This document shows positions 56,707 through 63,498 of a DNA stretch of 64,000 nt, piece after piece. Numbering within the stretch: the first letter of the stretch is position 1; each line of letters starts with the position of its first letter. This DNA comes from Streptomyces sp. NBC_00433 (GTDB taxonomy: Bacteria > Actinomycetota > Actinomycetes > Streptomycetales > Streptomycetaceae), in contig CP107926.1 in assembly GCA_036015235.1 (NCBI GenBank), positions 7,732,001 through 7,796,000 on the forward strand, given 5' to 3'. Under the pieces are notes generated by a model. That model saw only the letters and a program-made list of their open reading frames with translations. It made no database searches and was not told where the DNA came from. A program made the position numbers and the translations under genes.

Positions 56707-57209
56707 CGGGCACCTGCCAGGTTGAACGCGGCCGGGTGTGCGGCCTGGGGGCTGTCCCACAGGGGCATCACCCGGATCGTCCGACTGGCAACCCGGCGGT
56801 GCGGCCCGTACTCCGGGCCGGGTGCCGGCTCCTCCACGAACCGGTCAGCCATGGCCGCGCGCAGCACGGTCACGTCCGTCTGCACGGTCGCCGCCTCGGT
56901 GTTGCAGGTGTTCGCCCTGACCGCGGCATCCAGCCGGCCTCGGGTGACCTGGTGGGCGTGGCGCTCCAGGTTCAGGGCGTGGACCCCATCCCCGAGAACC
57001 CGGGCGACAGCGCGGACTTCGGCCTGCCGCTCCTCGTCCGCGTCATTGAGCTGGACGCGCAGCCCGTTGATGAGAATCCCGGCGCCCTCCAATTGGTGCC
57101 GGAGGTTGCGGACCTCGTCGCGGAGCCGCTGATTCTCGGCGGCCAGGCGGGCGTTCGGACTTGCCTGCCTGCGGCCATGGCCGGGTGCGCGGAACGTGAT
57201 GAGGCTCAT
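56703..57209 (-). CDS. Coiled-coil hypothetical protein (168 aa)
   Basis: ATGA overlap with the upstream gene. A long coiled coil covers about 20-65 (ARLAAENQRLRDEVRNLRHQ, LEGAGILINGLRVQLNDADE). The C-terminal third is mixed. Not recognised. Confidence 0.5.
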   Translation of the reverse strand: MSLITFRAPGHGRRQASPNARLAAENQRLRDEVRNLRHQLEGAGILINGLRVQLNDADEERQAEVRAVARVLGDGVHALNLERHAHQVTRGRLDAAVRANTCNTEAATVQTDVTVLRAAMADRFVEEPAPGPEYGPHRRVASRTIRVMPLWDSPQAAHPAAFNLAGAR

Positions 57210-57523
57210 CGGGTCCTCCTTGCGGGCTGTTCGGTGTCAGTGCTGGGTGCGCCCGCGCGGCGGATGGCGCGGCGGGTGGCCGGGGACAGGGCGAGCAGCG
57301 CCTGCCGTGCGGTGTCCAGGGCGGCGGCGGCAGCCTCAACATCCGCGGCGGTCGACCACTCCGGGTCCGTGGCCTCCATCTGGAAGCTCGCCTGACCCAG
57401 GTCGGTCAGCCGGCGCATCGTCAGGCCCGGGCGGGTGAGGAACATGCGGGCCACGTCATCCAGGAGGACGGCCATGACCTCCGGCAGTTCAGGTGCCGGG
57501 CGGCGACGGAACAGGCGGTTCAC
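57206..57523 (-). CDS. Hypothetical protein (105 aa)
   Basis: GTG at 57523 overlaps the preceding stop (GTGA); in-frame extension to 57631 would overlap that gene by 112 bp and is rejected. Basic start (VNRLFRRRPAPELPEVM), then helical (LLDDVARMFLTRPGLTMRRL). Not recognised. Confidence 0.5.
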   Translation of the reverse strand: MNRLFRRRPAPELPEVMAVLLDDVARMFLTRPGLTMRRLTDLGQASFQMEATDPEWSTAADVEAAAAALDTARQALLALSPATRRAIRRAGAPSTDTEQPARRTR

Positions 57524-57840
57524 AGCGCGCTCCCCGTCTGCACGTTCGCGACGGACTTCGGTGCCCAGGCGGGCTCGCAGTCCGGGGAGGTGTAGCCGGC
57601 CGGGCGCCGATTGGGAGGCTGCTCGCCCCACTCGATGCCCAGTTCGAAGCCGGCACGCTGGGACGCGTCCAGGCCACGGCGGCCCTTCGACAGGTCCGGG
57701 AAGGTCGGGACGGTGCTGTCCTCGTCGGCGTCATGCAGCCAGTGCCCGTACTCCGCCAGACGTCCAGCCCTCAGGCTCGCCTCCAGTACGGCAGTCGGCA
57801 CGTCCAGGGCGTCGATACGACGCTCGACCGGGGCGGTCAT
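57520..57840 (-). CDS. Hypothetical protein (106 aa)
   Basis: ATG at 57840 by ATGA overlap. AVLEASLRAGRLAEYGHWLH and the acidic DADEDSTVP mark the first half; GFELGIEWGEQPPNRRPAGY the second. Not recognised. Confidence 0.5.
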   Translation of the reverse strand: MTAPVERRIDALDVPTAVLEASLRAGRLAEYGHWLHDADEDSTVPTFPDLSKGRRGLDASQRAGFELGIEWGEQPPNRRPAGYTSPDCEPAWAPKSVANVQTGSAL

Positions 57841-58205
57841 CGGGTCACCGCCTGGTGGAACACGCCGTGGACCCGCTCGATGAGGCGCACGTACTGGATC
57901 TCCTCCAGCGGCGACCACTCGGCAGCGTCACCGTGGACGTCGCCGAACTTGCGGTCCGCCTCAGCCAGTGCCGACTGCTCCAGGTCCACGAACGCCTGCT
58001 CCACCGTCAGTGGAACCAGCGGCCCGAACCGGGACTCGACCGTCTGCCGCGTCCACGGGAACGACTCCCCGTCGCCTCGGTCAGCCGGGTCCTGCGGCTG
58101 GTCGCACACCATCAGCACGTCGCCAGCCGGGGTGAGGCCATTGGGCCGCCACACGTCACCCGTGCGGTCCACGAACAGGACCGGGGTCTGGGTTGGGGCG
58201 GTCAT
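57837..58205 (-). CDS. Hypothetical protein (122 aa)
   Basis: ATGA overlaps with neighbours. N-terminal beta segment (PVLFVDRTGDVWRPNGLTPA), central acidic region, and C-terminal helices (EEIQYVRLIERVHGVFHQAV). Not recognised. Confidence 0.5.
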   Translation of the reverse strand: MTAPTQTPVLFVDRTGDVWRPNGLTPAGDVLMVCDQPQDPADRGDGESFPWTRQTVESRFGPLVPLTVEQAFVDLEQSALAEADRKFGDVHGDAAEWSPLEEIQYVRLIERVHGVFHQAVTR

Positions 58206-58507
58206 ACGTCCCCACCCGCCTCGGCCTTGAGCCGGGCGATCTCTGCCCTGGCCTCCGCCAGTTCGTCCTCAGCGGTGCGCTTCCTCTCGGCGTCCGCGAC
58301 GACCGCGTCGTGGAGCTGCTGGGCGCCGCGCAACAGCGCCTTCGCCGCCCGGACCCGGTCGTCCATCGGCATGCTGTCGCTGATCTGGAAGGTGACGGCT
58401 CCGCTGCGGACGCCGTCCGGGTAGACGTACAACACCGGGTTCGGGGCACCGTTTCCGCGGGCGTCCGCGTGGGACTCCAGGAAGTACGTGCAGCTGATGC
58501 GGGTCAT
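58202..58507 (-). CDS. Hypothetical protein with C-terminal coiled coil (101 aa)
   Basis: ATGA overlap with the antirepressor stop. Beta-rich start (ISCTYFLESHADARG, AVTFQISDSMPMD), then a coiled coil at about 50-98 (RKRTAEDELAEARAEIARLK). Similar small proteins are common in Streptomyces genomes and phages; function unknown. Confidence 0.5.
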   Translation of the reverse strand: MTRISCTYFLESHADARGNGAPNPVLYVYPDGVRSGAVTFQISDSMPMDDRVRAAKALLRGAQQLHDAVVADAERKRTAEDELAEARAEIARLKAEAGGDV

Positions 58508-59328
58508 GACGTCACCGCCGGGACCTGCACCGCGCCGGTGCCACCGAGCCGCTTGTGCAGCTCGTTCAAGCCCTTCACGGTCACCCGAACCTGCGGGGCA
58601 TCAAGGACCAGTTCGCCGGTACGCGGGTGGTAGTGGGACTGGGGCAGTTCCGACAGACGGCCCGCTTCGATTGCCGTCTGCATAGCGCGCGGCCTGTCGT
58701 CGCTGACCTGCCGGTACGTCCACTTGTTCTCGGCGAGGACCGTGAACAGACGCCGCTCACCCGTCTTGATCGACGGATCCCGGGACAGGATCTTCGCCGC
58801 GTCCCCGACCGAGAAGTCACCGGCCGCCGTGGCGAGCACGTTCCATGAGGCGGCGGCCGGCTCCAGTTCGGCGACCTTCGCTTCTGCCGCGTCCGCCCGG
58901 TCCGCCTCTTCCAAGACCATGCGGGCCAGATCCCGGTTCGACAGGACGGCGGGAGCAGCCGAGTAGGAGCCGGTGCGCCGGATCTGCGGGATGACCTCGT
59001 GGGTGAGCCAGCGGCGGAAGGCCGGGGCGCCGGGGGCCTTGCTGCTGAACACGAGGGTGTACAGGCCGGGCTCGGTGACGAATCGCGCCTCGGCGTTGCC
59101 GGTGGCGGGCGCCCTAAACTCGCTTAGGGCGGTCTGACCTGCGGCGATTCCCCGCATGTCGACCATGCGGCTTTCGTCGCCGTCGAGCATCCGCGCGGCA
59201 ACGGTGGGGTTGGTGTGCTGAAGGACCTTGCAGACGTCGCCGTGGTGGAACAGCGGCTCGTCGTGGTCTCCGATGACCCGGACCGGCTGGCCGGTCTCCG
59301 GGAAGGTGAATGGGATGATGTTCGACAA
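58504..59328 (-). CDS. Phage antirepressor (BRO-N and KilAC domains)
   Basis: 274 residues. The BRO-N domain (1-115) includes VRVIGDHDEPLFHHGDVCKV, LQHTNPTVAARML, RFVTEPGLYTLVFSSKAPGA and AFRRWLTHEVIPQIRRTGSY. A linker and short coiled coil (AAEAKVAELEPAAA) lead to the KilAC domain (160-274: FSVGDAAKILSRDPSIKTGE, RLFTVLAENKWTYR). Antirepressors relieve repression by the prophage repressor; here the gene lies in the leftward operon next to the switch. Confidence 0.9.
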   Translation of the reverse strand: MSNIIPFTFPETGQPVRVIGDHDEPLFHHGDVCKVLQHTNPTVAARMLDGDESRMVDMRGIAAGQTALSEFRAPATGNAEARFVTEPGLYTLVFSSKAPGAPAFRRWLTHEVIPQIRRTGSYSAAPAVLSNRDLARMVLEEADRADAAEAKVAELEPAAASWNVLATAAGDFSVGDAAKILSRDPSIKTGERRLFTVLAENKWTYRQVSDDRPRAMQTAIEAGRLSELPQSHYHPRTGELVLDAPQVRVTVKGLNELHKRLGGTGAVQVPAVTS

Positions 59329-59433
59329 GGCCTACGCCTCATTTCTTGGATGGTTGAGCGATGGGGCGCGGTCTGAGGGGTCGTCCGCTTCCTTGGCCGG
59401 CGCGGGCGGCCCCGCAACGCGCGGGGGTGCGGG

Positions 59434-59706
59434 TCAGGCGGCGCGGGAACCGCGCGTCTGCGCCGGGACCCGGGTGGGGTCAAGGTCCGGGTTGAAGCGG
59501 GAGTCGGCCTGCGCGGCTTCGTTCAGCCAGGCGTCCAGATCCGCGGAGAAGTACCAGATCCGGCCGTCCTTGATGAACGACTTCGGGCCGCGACGCCGGT
59601 GGCGCAGGATGCGGAGCGCGTTGGGGGTGCGCTTGAGGTACCTGGCCGCTTCCTTGTTGTTCATGAGCGGTGACGCTGTGTCCGTGGGGGTGTTGTCGGT
59701 GCTCAT
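59434..59706 (-). CDS. Excisionase-like helix-turn-helix protein (90 aa)
   Basis: ATGA overlap with the XRE gene. MNNKEAARYLKRTPNALRIL followed by RRRGPKSFIKDGRIWYFSAD is the MerR-like excisionase / HTH_17 pattern (NxxEAAxxLxxxxxxLxxxR...GPxfxKxGrxxxY). It may direct excision together with the tyrosine integrase, or act as an early regulator. Confidence 0.75.
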   Translation of the reverse strand: MSTDNTPTDTASPLMNNKEAARYLKRTPNALRILRHRRRGPKSFIKDGRIWYFSADLDAWLNEAAQADSRFNPDLDPTRVPAQTRGSRAA

Positions 59707-59921
59707 TCCGGGTTCTCCTTTCCAAAATCAGCGATGTCTGTGACGGGGTGCTCCAGCCCGTCTGCGATGCGTTTGAGCACCTCAGGGGCCGGGTGCTTGC
59801 TCTTGTTGCGCTCGATCCGGGAGAGCCACGAGGGACTGATGCCGACTCGGTCGGCGAACCTGTTGAGGCCGTAGCCGGCTTCCTCGCGGAGGCGCCGGAT
59901 CGTCGTTCCCCGGGCTTCCAT
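59703..59921 (-). CDS. XRE-family regulator (72 aa), leftward arm of the switch
   Basis: ATG at 59921. TTIRRLREEAGYGLNRFADR, VGISPSWLSRIERNKSKH and PAPEVLKRIADGLEHPVTDI form a complete Cro/C1-type helix-turn-helix. First gene of the leftward early operon, so its product is a Cro-like or repressor candidate facing the larger XRE protein encoded divergently at 60089. No dimerisation domain beyond the helix-turn-helix is present. Confidence 0.8.
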   Translation of the reverse strand: MEARGTTIRRLREEAGYGLNRFADRVGISPSWLSRIERNKSKHPAPEVLKRIADGLEHPVTDIADFGKENPE

Positions 59922-60088
59922 GTGGCAACGGTAGGCAATGAGATGTGAAATAGCAAGAAGCAAGTGGAAACGAATCGGCAACGGGAGTCTGACCTGCGAC
60001 GTTGGCCGGATGGTGGGCTATGTGTGGCGCGTGTGGCGTGCCATGCTGTTGCCTGTCGTTGCTTCTCGTTGCGCATGAAAGGTCAGTC
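59922..60088. promoter_or_regulatory. Lysogeny switch region with repeated GCAACG / CGTTGC sites
   Basis: 167-bp gap between divergent XRE genes. GCAACG occurs at 59925-59930 and 59978-59983; the inverse form occurs three times in perfect 10-bp phase, TGTTGC (60047-60052), CGTTGC (60057-60062) and CGTTGC (60067-60072). The phased set lies immediately before the 60089 start, suggesting one protein binds on one face of the helix. The 59940-59975 part is A+T rich and likely holds the leftward promoter. Confidence 0.7.
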
Positions 60089-60613
60089 GTGGAGCCTCAG
60101 TGGGGCCGCCTTGGTGTCGCCATCCGGCGACAGCGCAAGCGCCTCGGCATGACCCAGGGCGACCTCGCTCAAGCCGCCGGCATGGCCATGCGCACCATCG
60201 GGAACTACGAGCGCGGCCGGGAACCCGAAGGTGACCTCGGCATTCCTGACGGCTACTACGTGGTGGCAGGCGTCATCGGCTGGACCACAGAGAGCGTCGA
60301 CGCGGTCCTCGCCGGAGGCGACCCGACACCAGCGGTCGCGTCGGGGACAGTGAGGCAAGAAGCCGTCGAGGCCCTGACCGGGCCGGCCTTCAATCTCGCC
60401 GACCTCGCAAGGGACTCGGGTGCGCCCGAGGAGCTGGTCTCCCGATTCCGCGCCTCAGCGGTCGAACTGATCGGCTGGCTCAGTAATCACTCCTACAACC
60501 GAGGCACCAGCACGCTCGGCGAAGGCGTGATGCCGGGCGACGCGGAAACGATCCTCGGTCAGCTCGAAGAGGACGACGAACCGAGTAGCACATCGGGCCA
60601 GCTCCGGGGCTGA
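60089..60613 (+). CDS. XRE-family regulator (174 aa), repressor candidate
   Basis: GTG at 60089 with AAAGG seven bases upstream; an upstream ATG-frame extension to 60002 crosses the repeated operator sites and is rejected. Residues 7-60 hold the helix-turn-helix (VAIRRQRKRLGMTQGDLAQA, AGMAMRTIGNYERGRE). The C-terminal 100 residues (from about 75) resemble the C-terminus of Streptomyces XRE regulators and end acidic. It is followed by an ImmA/IrrE-like gene, as in ICEBs1 ImmR/ImmA, so it is the best candidate for the prophage repressor. Confidence 0.8.
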   Translation: MEPQWGRLGVAIRRQRKRLGMTQGDLAQAAGMAMRTIGNYERGREPEGDLGIPDGYYVVAGVIGWTTESVDAVLAGGDPTPAVASGTVRQEAVEALTGPAFNLADLARDSGAPEELVSRFRASAVELIGWLSNHSYNRGTSTLGEGVMPGDAETILGQLEEDDEPSSTSGQLRG

Positions 60614-60719
60614 CGGCGCCTCAGTTGATCGTGATACGGGCACCGTTGACCACAGTTGCCCCCCGATCGGACCGTTTCCTGTTGTTGCCCGACTCAAGGG
60701 TGTACAAAGGGATTTCCAC

Positions 60720-61208
60720 ATGGCGTGCCGCCCGCTCGACCCATTGGACCCGGGGGGTTGCATGCCTTACAACGACGTGGGCGTCTGCAGCGAACTCGGA
60801 ATCACTGTCAGGCGGATGTGGTTGCGCGAGACCTGGGGGGCTTGGATCCCGCGCTACAAAACGATCATCATTGCTGACGGACTTTCCGAGGCAAACGAGC
60901 GATGTACGATCGCTCACCACCTAGAACACGCGCTGGCCGGTCACGGGCCATGCGGCACGGGGCCACACGCAGACAGACTGCGGGAAGCGCACCTGATGAG
61001 CCAGCTATCGATCTCACAGGACGACGACGCCGACCGTGCGGCCGCCCGCAAGTTGTTGTCCGGGATCGCACTTGTACCTTTGGCCACACGTGGCGATCTC
61101 TGCGCCGAGGCAGGCAAGATCGGCGTCACGGAACGCCTCCTCACGCTCCGGCTCGCAGACCTCTTCGGGGAGATGTCATGGCTGGTTCCATCGAAGATCG
61201 CTGGCTGA
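60720..61208 (+). CDS. ImmA/IrrE-like metallopeptidase-family protein, catalytic Glu replaced
   Basis: 162 residues from ATG at 60720 (AAAGGG eight bases upstream); a second ATG at 60762 also fits the family start. IADGLSEANERCTIAHHLEH (51-70) aligns with the ImmA/IrrE signature LSEaxxRcxLAHELgH, but the HExxH motif reads His-His-Leu-Glu-His, so the catalytic Glu is missing while both metal-binding His remain. A second His (ALAGHG) follows. Family members cleave the repressor encoded next door. Here it is either inactive or a pseudoenzyme; an error in the sequence cannot be excluded. Overlaps the integrase by 31 bp. Confidence 0.7.
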   Translation: MACRPLDPLDPGGCMPYNDVGVCSELGITVRRMWLRETWGAWIPRYKTIIIADGLSEANERCTIAHHLEHALAGHGPCGTGPHADRLREAHLMSQLSISQDDDADRAAARKLLSGIALVPLATRGDLCAEAGKIGVTERLLTLRLADLFGEMSWLVPSKIAG

Positions 61209-62413
61209 ACAAGCGGAAGAACCCAGAGACCGGTCGCCGGGAGCGGACCAAACTCTGGGGGACGAACACGGCTCGGTACCGCGTCAAGGGCATACCCGGG
61301 GTCAAGGACCGGTCATTCCACGCACTCGATGACGCCAAGACGTGGAAGGCCACGGCGTTCACCGACTCCAAGCGCCACGAGTTCATCGACCCCCGCGAAG
61401 GCGCCATCCTCCTGGGCGACTACATCAAGAACGAGTGGTGGCCGACCCGCACCGACCCCGTCGGTACCGCCGCCCCGATGAAGTCCAAAATCTGGAAGCA
61501 CATCATCGGCACCGCTCTCGGCCGGCAGCCTCTCAACGTCATCGAGGACAGGCTGCTGCTGGCCTGGCGTGCCGAACTGTCGGCGCGAGGGCTGCAGGAG
61601 TCAACGATCGAAGTGATCTGGAACCACCTCAGCACGATCCTGCAGTCAGCCGTCGGCAAGCGGATACCGCGGAACCCCTGCAGGGAAGCGGGCGGCGAGG
61701 TGCGGCCGCCGGGGGCGGGGGAGAGCAAGGCCCGCGCCTGGGGCGCTGGGGACGTGCTGGGTATCCGGGAAGGACTGCCGGACCGCTACGCGTCGATCCT
61801 GGACCTCGGTGTCCATGCCGGACTCCGGCAGGCTGAGGCCTTCGGGTTCAGCCCAGACGACGTCGACGAAGAACGGATGGTCCTCCACCTGCGTCGGCAG
61901 TTGCTCTGGGCCAACAGCACCCGCCCCTACTTCAAGCTCCCGAAGGGGCGCAAGGAACGAGATGTACCCCTATCGCCGGGTCTACTGCAGCTGCTCCGGC
62001 AACACGAGGATGCGTACCCGGCGGTGGAGGTCACCCTCCCGTGGCTTGGGCCGGGGAACAACAAGCGGCCCGCGGCGACCGTGCGGCTGCTGACGACGAC
62101 CTGGCACGGCAACCGGATCAATCCGTCCATCTACAACCGCCGCACAATGAAGCCGGCCCTCGCTGCGGCTGGCCTCATCGCGCCAATGGGAGATGAGGGC
62201 TGGGAGCCATCGCGGGAGAAGATGCACCACCGGTTCCGGCACACCTACGCGAGCGTGCAACTCGCGGCTCGCGAGGATCCCGTGTCGCTGTCACACTGGA
62301 TGGGTCACGCCTCTCCGGAGATCACGCTGCGGATCTACGCGCACTTCATGCCCGATGACGGGCGGCGCGGGCGGACGGCTCTGGACGAGTGGTTGAGTGT
62401 GGACTCCCGCTGA
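61178..62413 (+). CDS. int: Tyrosine integrase
   Basis: 411 residues from ATG at 61178, which lies inside the upstream gene (31-bp overlap). An N-terminal arm-binding region (1-60) and a core-binding helical domain (about 75-165) precede the catalytic domain. Catalytic residues: Arg217 (AGLRQAE), Lys256 (LPKGRKE), His351-x-x-Arg354 (HRFRHTYAS), His377 (MGHASPE) and Tyr387 (RIYAHF). It joins attP to attB. It ends 105 bp from the host hbd gene's 3' end, so the attachment site is adjacent. Confidence 0.9.
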   Translation: MAGSIEDRWLNKRKNPETGRRERTKLWGTNTARYRVKGIPGVKDRSFHALDDAKTWKATAFTDSKRHEFIDPREGAILLGDYIKNEWWPTRTDPVGTAAPMKSKIWKHIIGTALGRQPLNVIEDRLLLAWRAELSARGLQESTIEVIWNHLSTILQSAVGKRIPRNPCREAGGEVRPPGAGESKARAWGAGDVLGIREGLPDRYASILDLGVHAGLRQAEAFGFSPDDVDEERMVLHLRRQLLWANSTRPYFKLPKGRKERDVPLSPGLLQLLRQHEDAYPAVEVTLPWLGPGNNKRPAATVRLLTTTWHGNRINPSIYNRRTMKPALAAAGLIAPMGDEGWEPSREKMHHRFRHTYASVQLAAREDPVSLSHWMGHASPEITLRIYAHFMPDDGRRGRTALDEWLSVDSR

Positions 62414-62450
62414 AAGTCCCTCCTGAATCCCTTGGGAACTTGGTGATCTT

Positions 62451-62485
62451 CGGCCCTGCCTTCCGGTCGTCGGAGTGCAGGGCCG
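62451..62485 (+). terminator. Integrase terminator
   Basis: CGGCCCTGC (62451-62459) and GCAGGGCCG (62477-62485), 17-nt loop, 38 bp after the integrase stop. Separates integrase and convergent host gene. Confidence 0.65.
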
Positions 62486-62494
62486 ATTGGTTTA

Positions 62495-62530
62495 GTCAGT
62501 AGGGAAGAACATGCAGGTCAGTAGGGGTAG
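62495..62530. other. Probable right attachment site (attR) region
   Basis: Between the integrase terminator and the 3' end of the host gene. GTCAGTAGGG is repeated directly at 62495-62504 and 62517-62526, the second copy overlapping the host stop codon (62518-62520). The prophage/host boundary should lie here, with the core probably inside the last codons of the host gene. The left copy is outside the window, so the core cannot be defined. Confidence 0.55.
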
Positions 62531-63375
62531 AAGCCCGCGCCCGACTTACGGCCGAGCCGCCCGGCGTCGACCATCCGCTGGAGGATCGGCGGGGCCGCGT
62601 ACAACGGCTCCTTGTACTCCGCGTACATCGAGTCGGCGATGGCGGCGACGGTGTCGAGGCCGATCAGGTCGGTCAGCTTGAGCGGGCCCATCGGGTGGGC
62701 GCAGCCCATCTCCATGCCGTTGTCGATGTCCTCGCGGGTCGCGATGCCCGACTCGAACATCCGGACGGCGGAGAGCAGATACGGCACCAGCAGCGCGTTC
62801 ACCACGAAGCCCGAGCGGTCCTGGGCCCGGATCGCGTGCTTGCCCAGCACGTCCGTGACGAGGTGCTCCGCCCGCTTGAGGGTGTCACTGCCGGTGGTGA
62901 GCGCCGGGATCAGCTCGACCAGCGCCTGCACGGGTGCCGGGTTGAAGAAGTGGATGCCCAGCACATGCTCGGGGCGCGAGGTCGCCACCGCCAGCCTGAC
63001 CAGCGGGATCGAGGAGGTGTTGGACGCCAGGATCGCGTCCTCGCGGGTCACCACCTGGTCGAGCACCCGGAAGATGTCCGTCTTGACCTGCTCGTTCTCC
63101 ACGACGGCCTCGATGACCAGGTCGCGGTCGGCGAATTCGCCCAGGTCCGTGGTGAAGCTCAGCCGGCCGAGCGCCGCGTCCCGCTGCTCCTCGCTGATCT
63201 TGCCGCGCTCCGCCGCCTTGCCGAGCGAGTGGGTGAGCCGGGCCCGGCCCAGCTCCAGCGCCTCGCCCGTGGTCTCCGCGACCCTGACGTCGAGCCCCGC
63301 CTTCGCGCACACCTCGGCGATCCCGGAACCCATCTGGCCCGCGCCGACCACTCCGACGCGCTCGATGTCACTCAC
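62518..63375 (-). CDS. 3-hydroxybutyryl-CoA dehydrogenase (host)
   Basis: 285 residues. The NAD-binding VGVVGAGQMGSGIAEVCAKA (7-26) and the C-terminal helical domain match the HBDH/FadB family. Catalytic His is in GIHFFNPAPVQALVELIPAL, the conserved FVVNALLVPYLLSAVRMFES is present, and the end SGAGFYPY is typical. It reduces acetoacetyl-CoA with NAD(P)H (or oxidises 3-hydroxyacyl-CoA) in butyryl-CoA, polyketide-precursor or fatty-acid metabolism. Its 3' end is the probable integration site; the reading frame is intact. Confidence 0.9.
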   Translation of the reverse strand: MSDIERVGVVGAGQMGSGIAEVCAKAGLDVRVAETTGEALELGRARLTHSLGKAAERGKISEEQRDAALGRLSFTTDLGEFADRDLVIEAVVENEQVKTDIFRVLDQVVTREDAILASNTSSIPLVRLAVATSRPEHVLGIHFFNPAPVQALVELIPALTTGSDTLKRAEHLVTDVLGKHAIRAQDRSGFVVNALLVPYLLSAVRMFESGIATREDIDNGMEMGCAHPMGPLKLTDLIGLDTVAAIADSMYAEYKEPLYAAPPILQRMVDAGRLGRKSGAGFYPY

Positions 63376-63435
63376 TCGACCAGCCCTTCACGCAGTTTCA
63401 CCTCTACCGGACAGACGTTACCGGTGTCAGGGCCC

Positions 63436-63480
63436 GGCGCCGAGGGTGGGACCGTGTGATCCGGTCCCACCCTCGGCGCC
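63436..63480. terminator. 18-bp stem-loop terminator of the GH74/CBM2 gene
   Basis: GGCGCCGAGGGTGGGACC (63436-63453) and its perfect complement GGTCCCACCCTCGGCGCC (63463-63480), loop nine nt, 19 bp after the stop of the leftward host gene. Confidence 0.85.
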
Positions 63481-63498
63481 CCTGGCCGCAGGTGCTGC

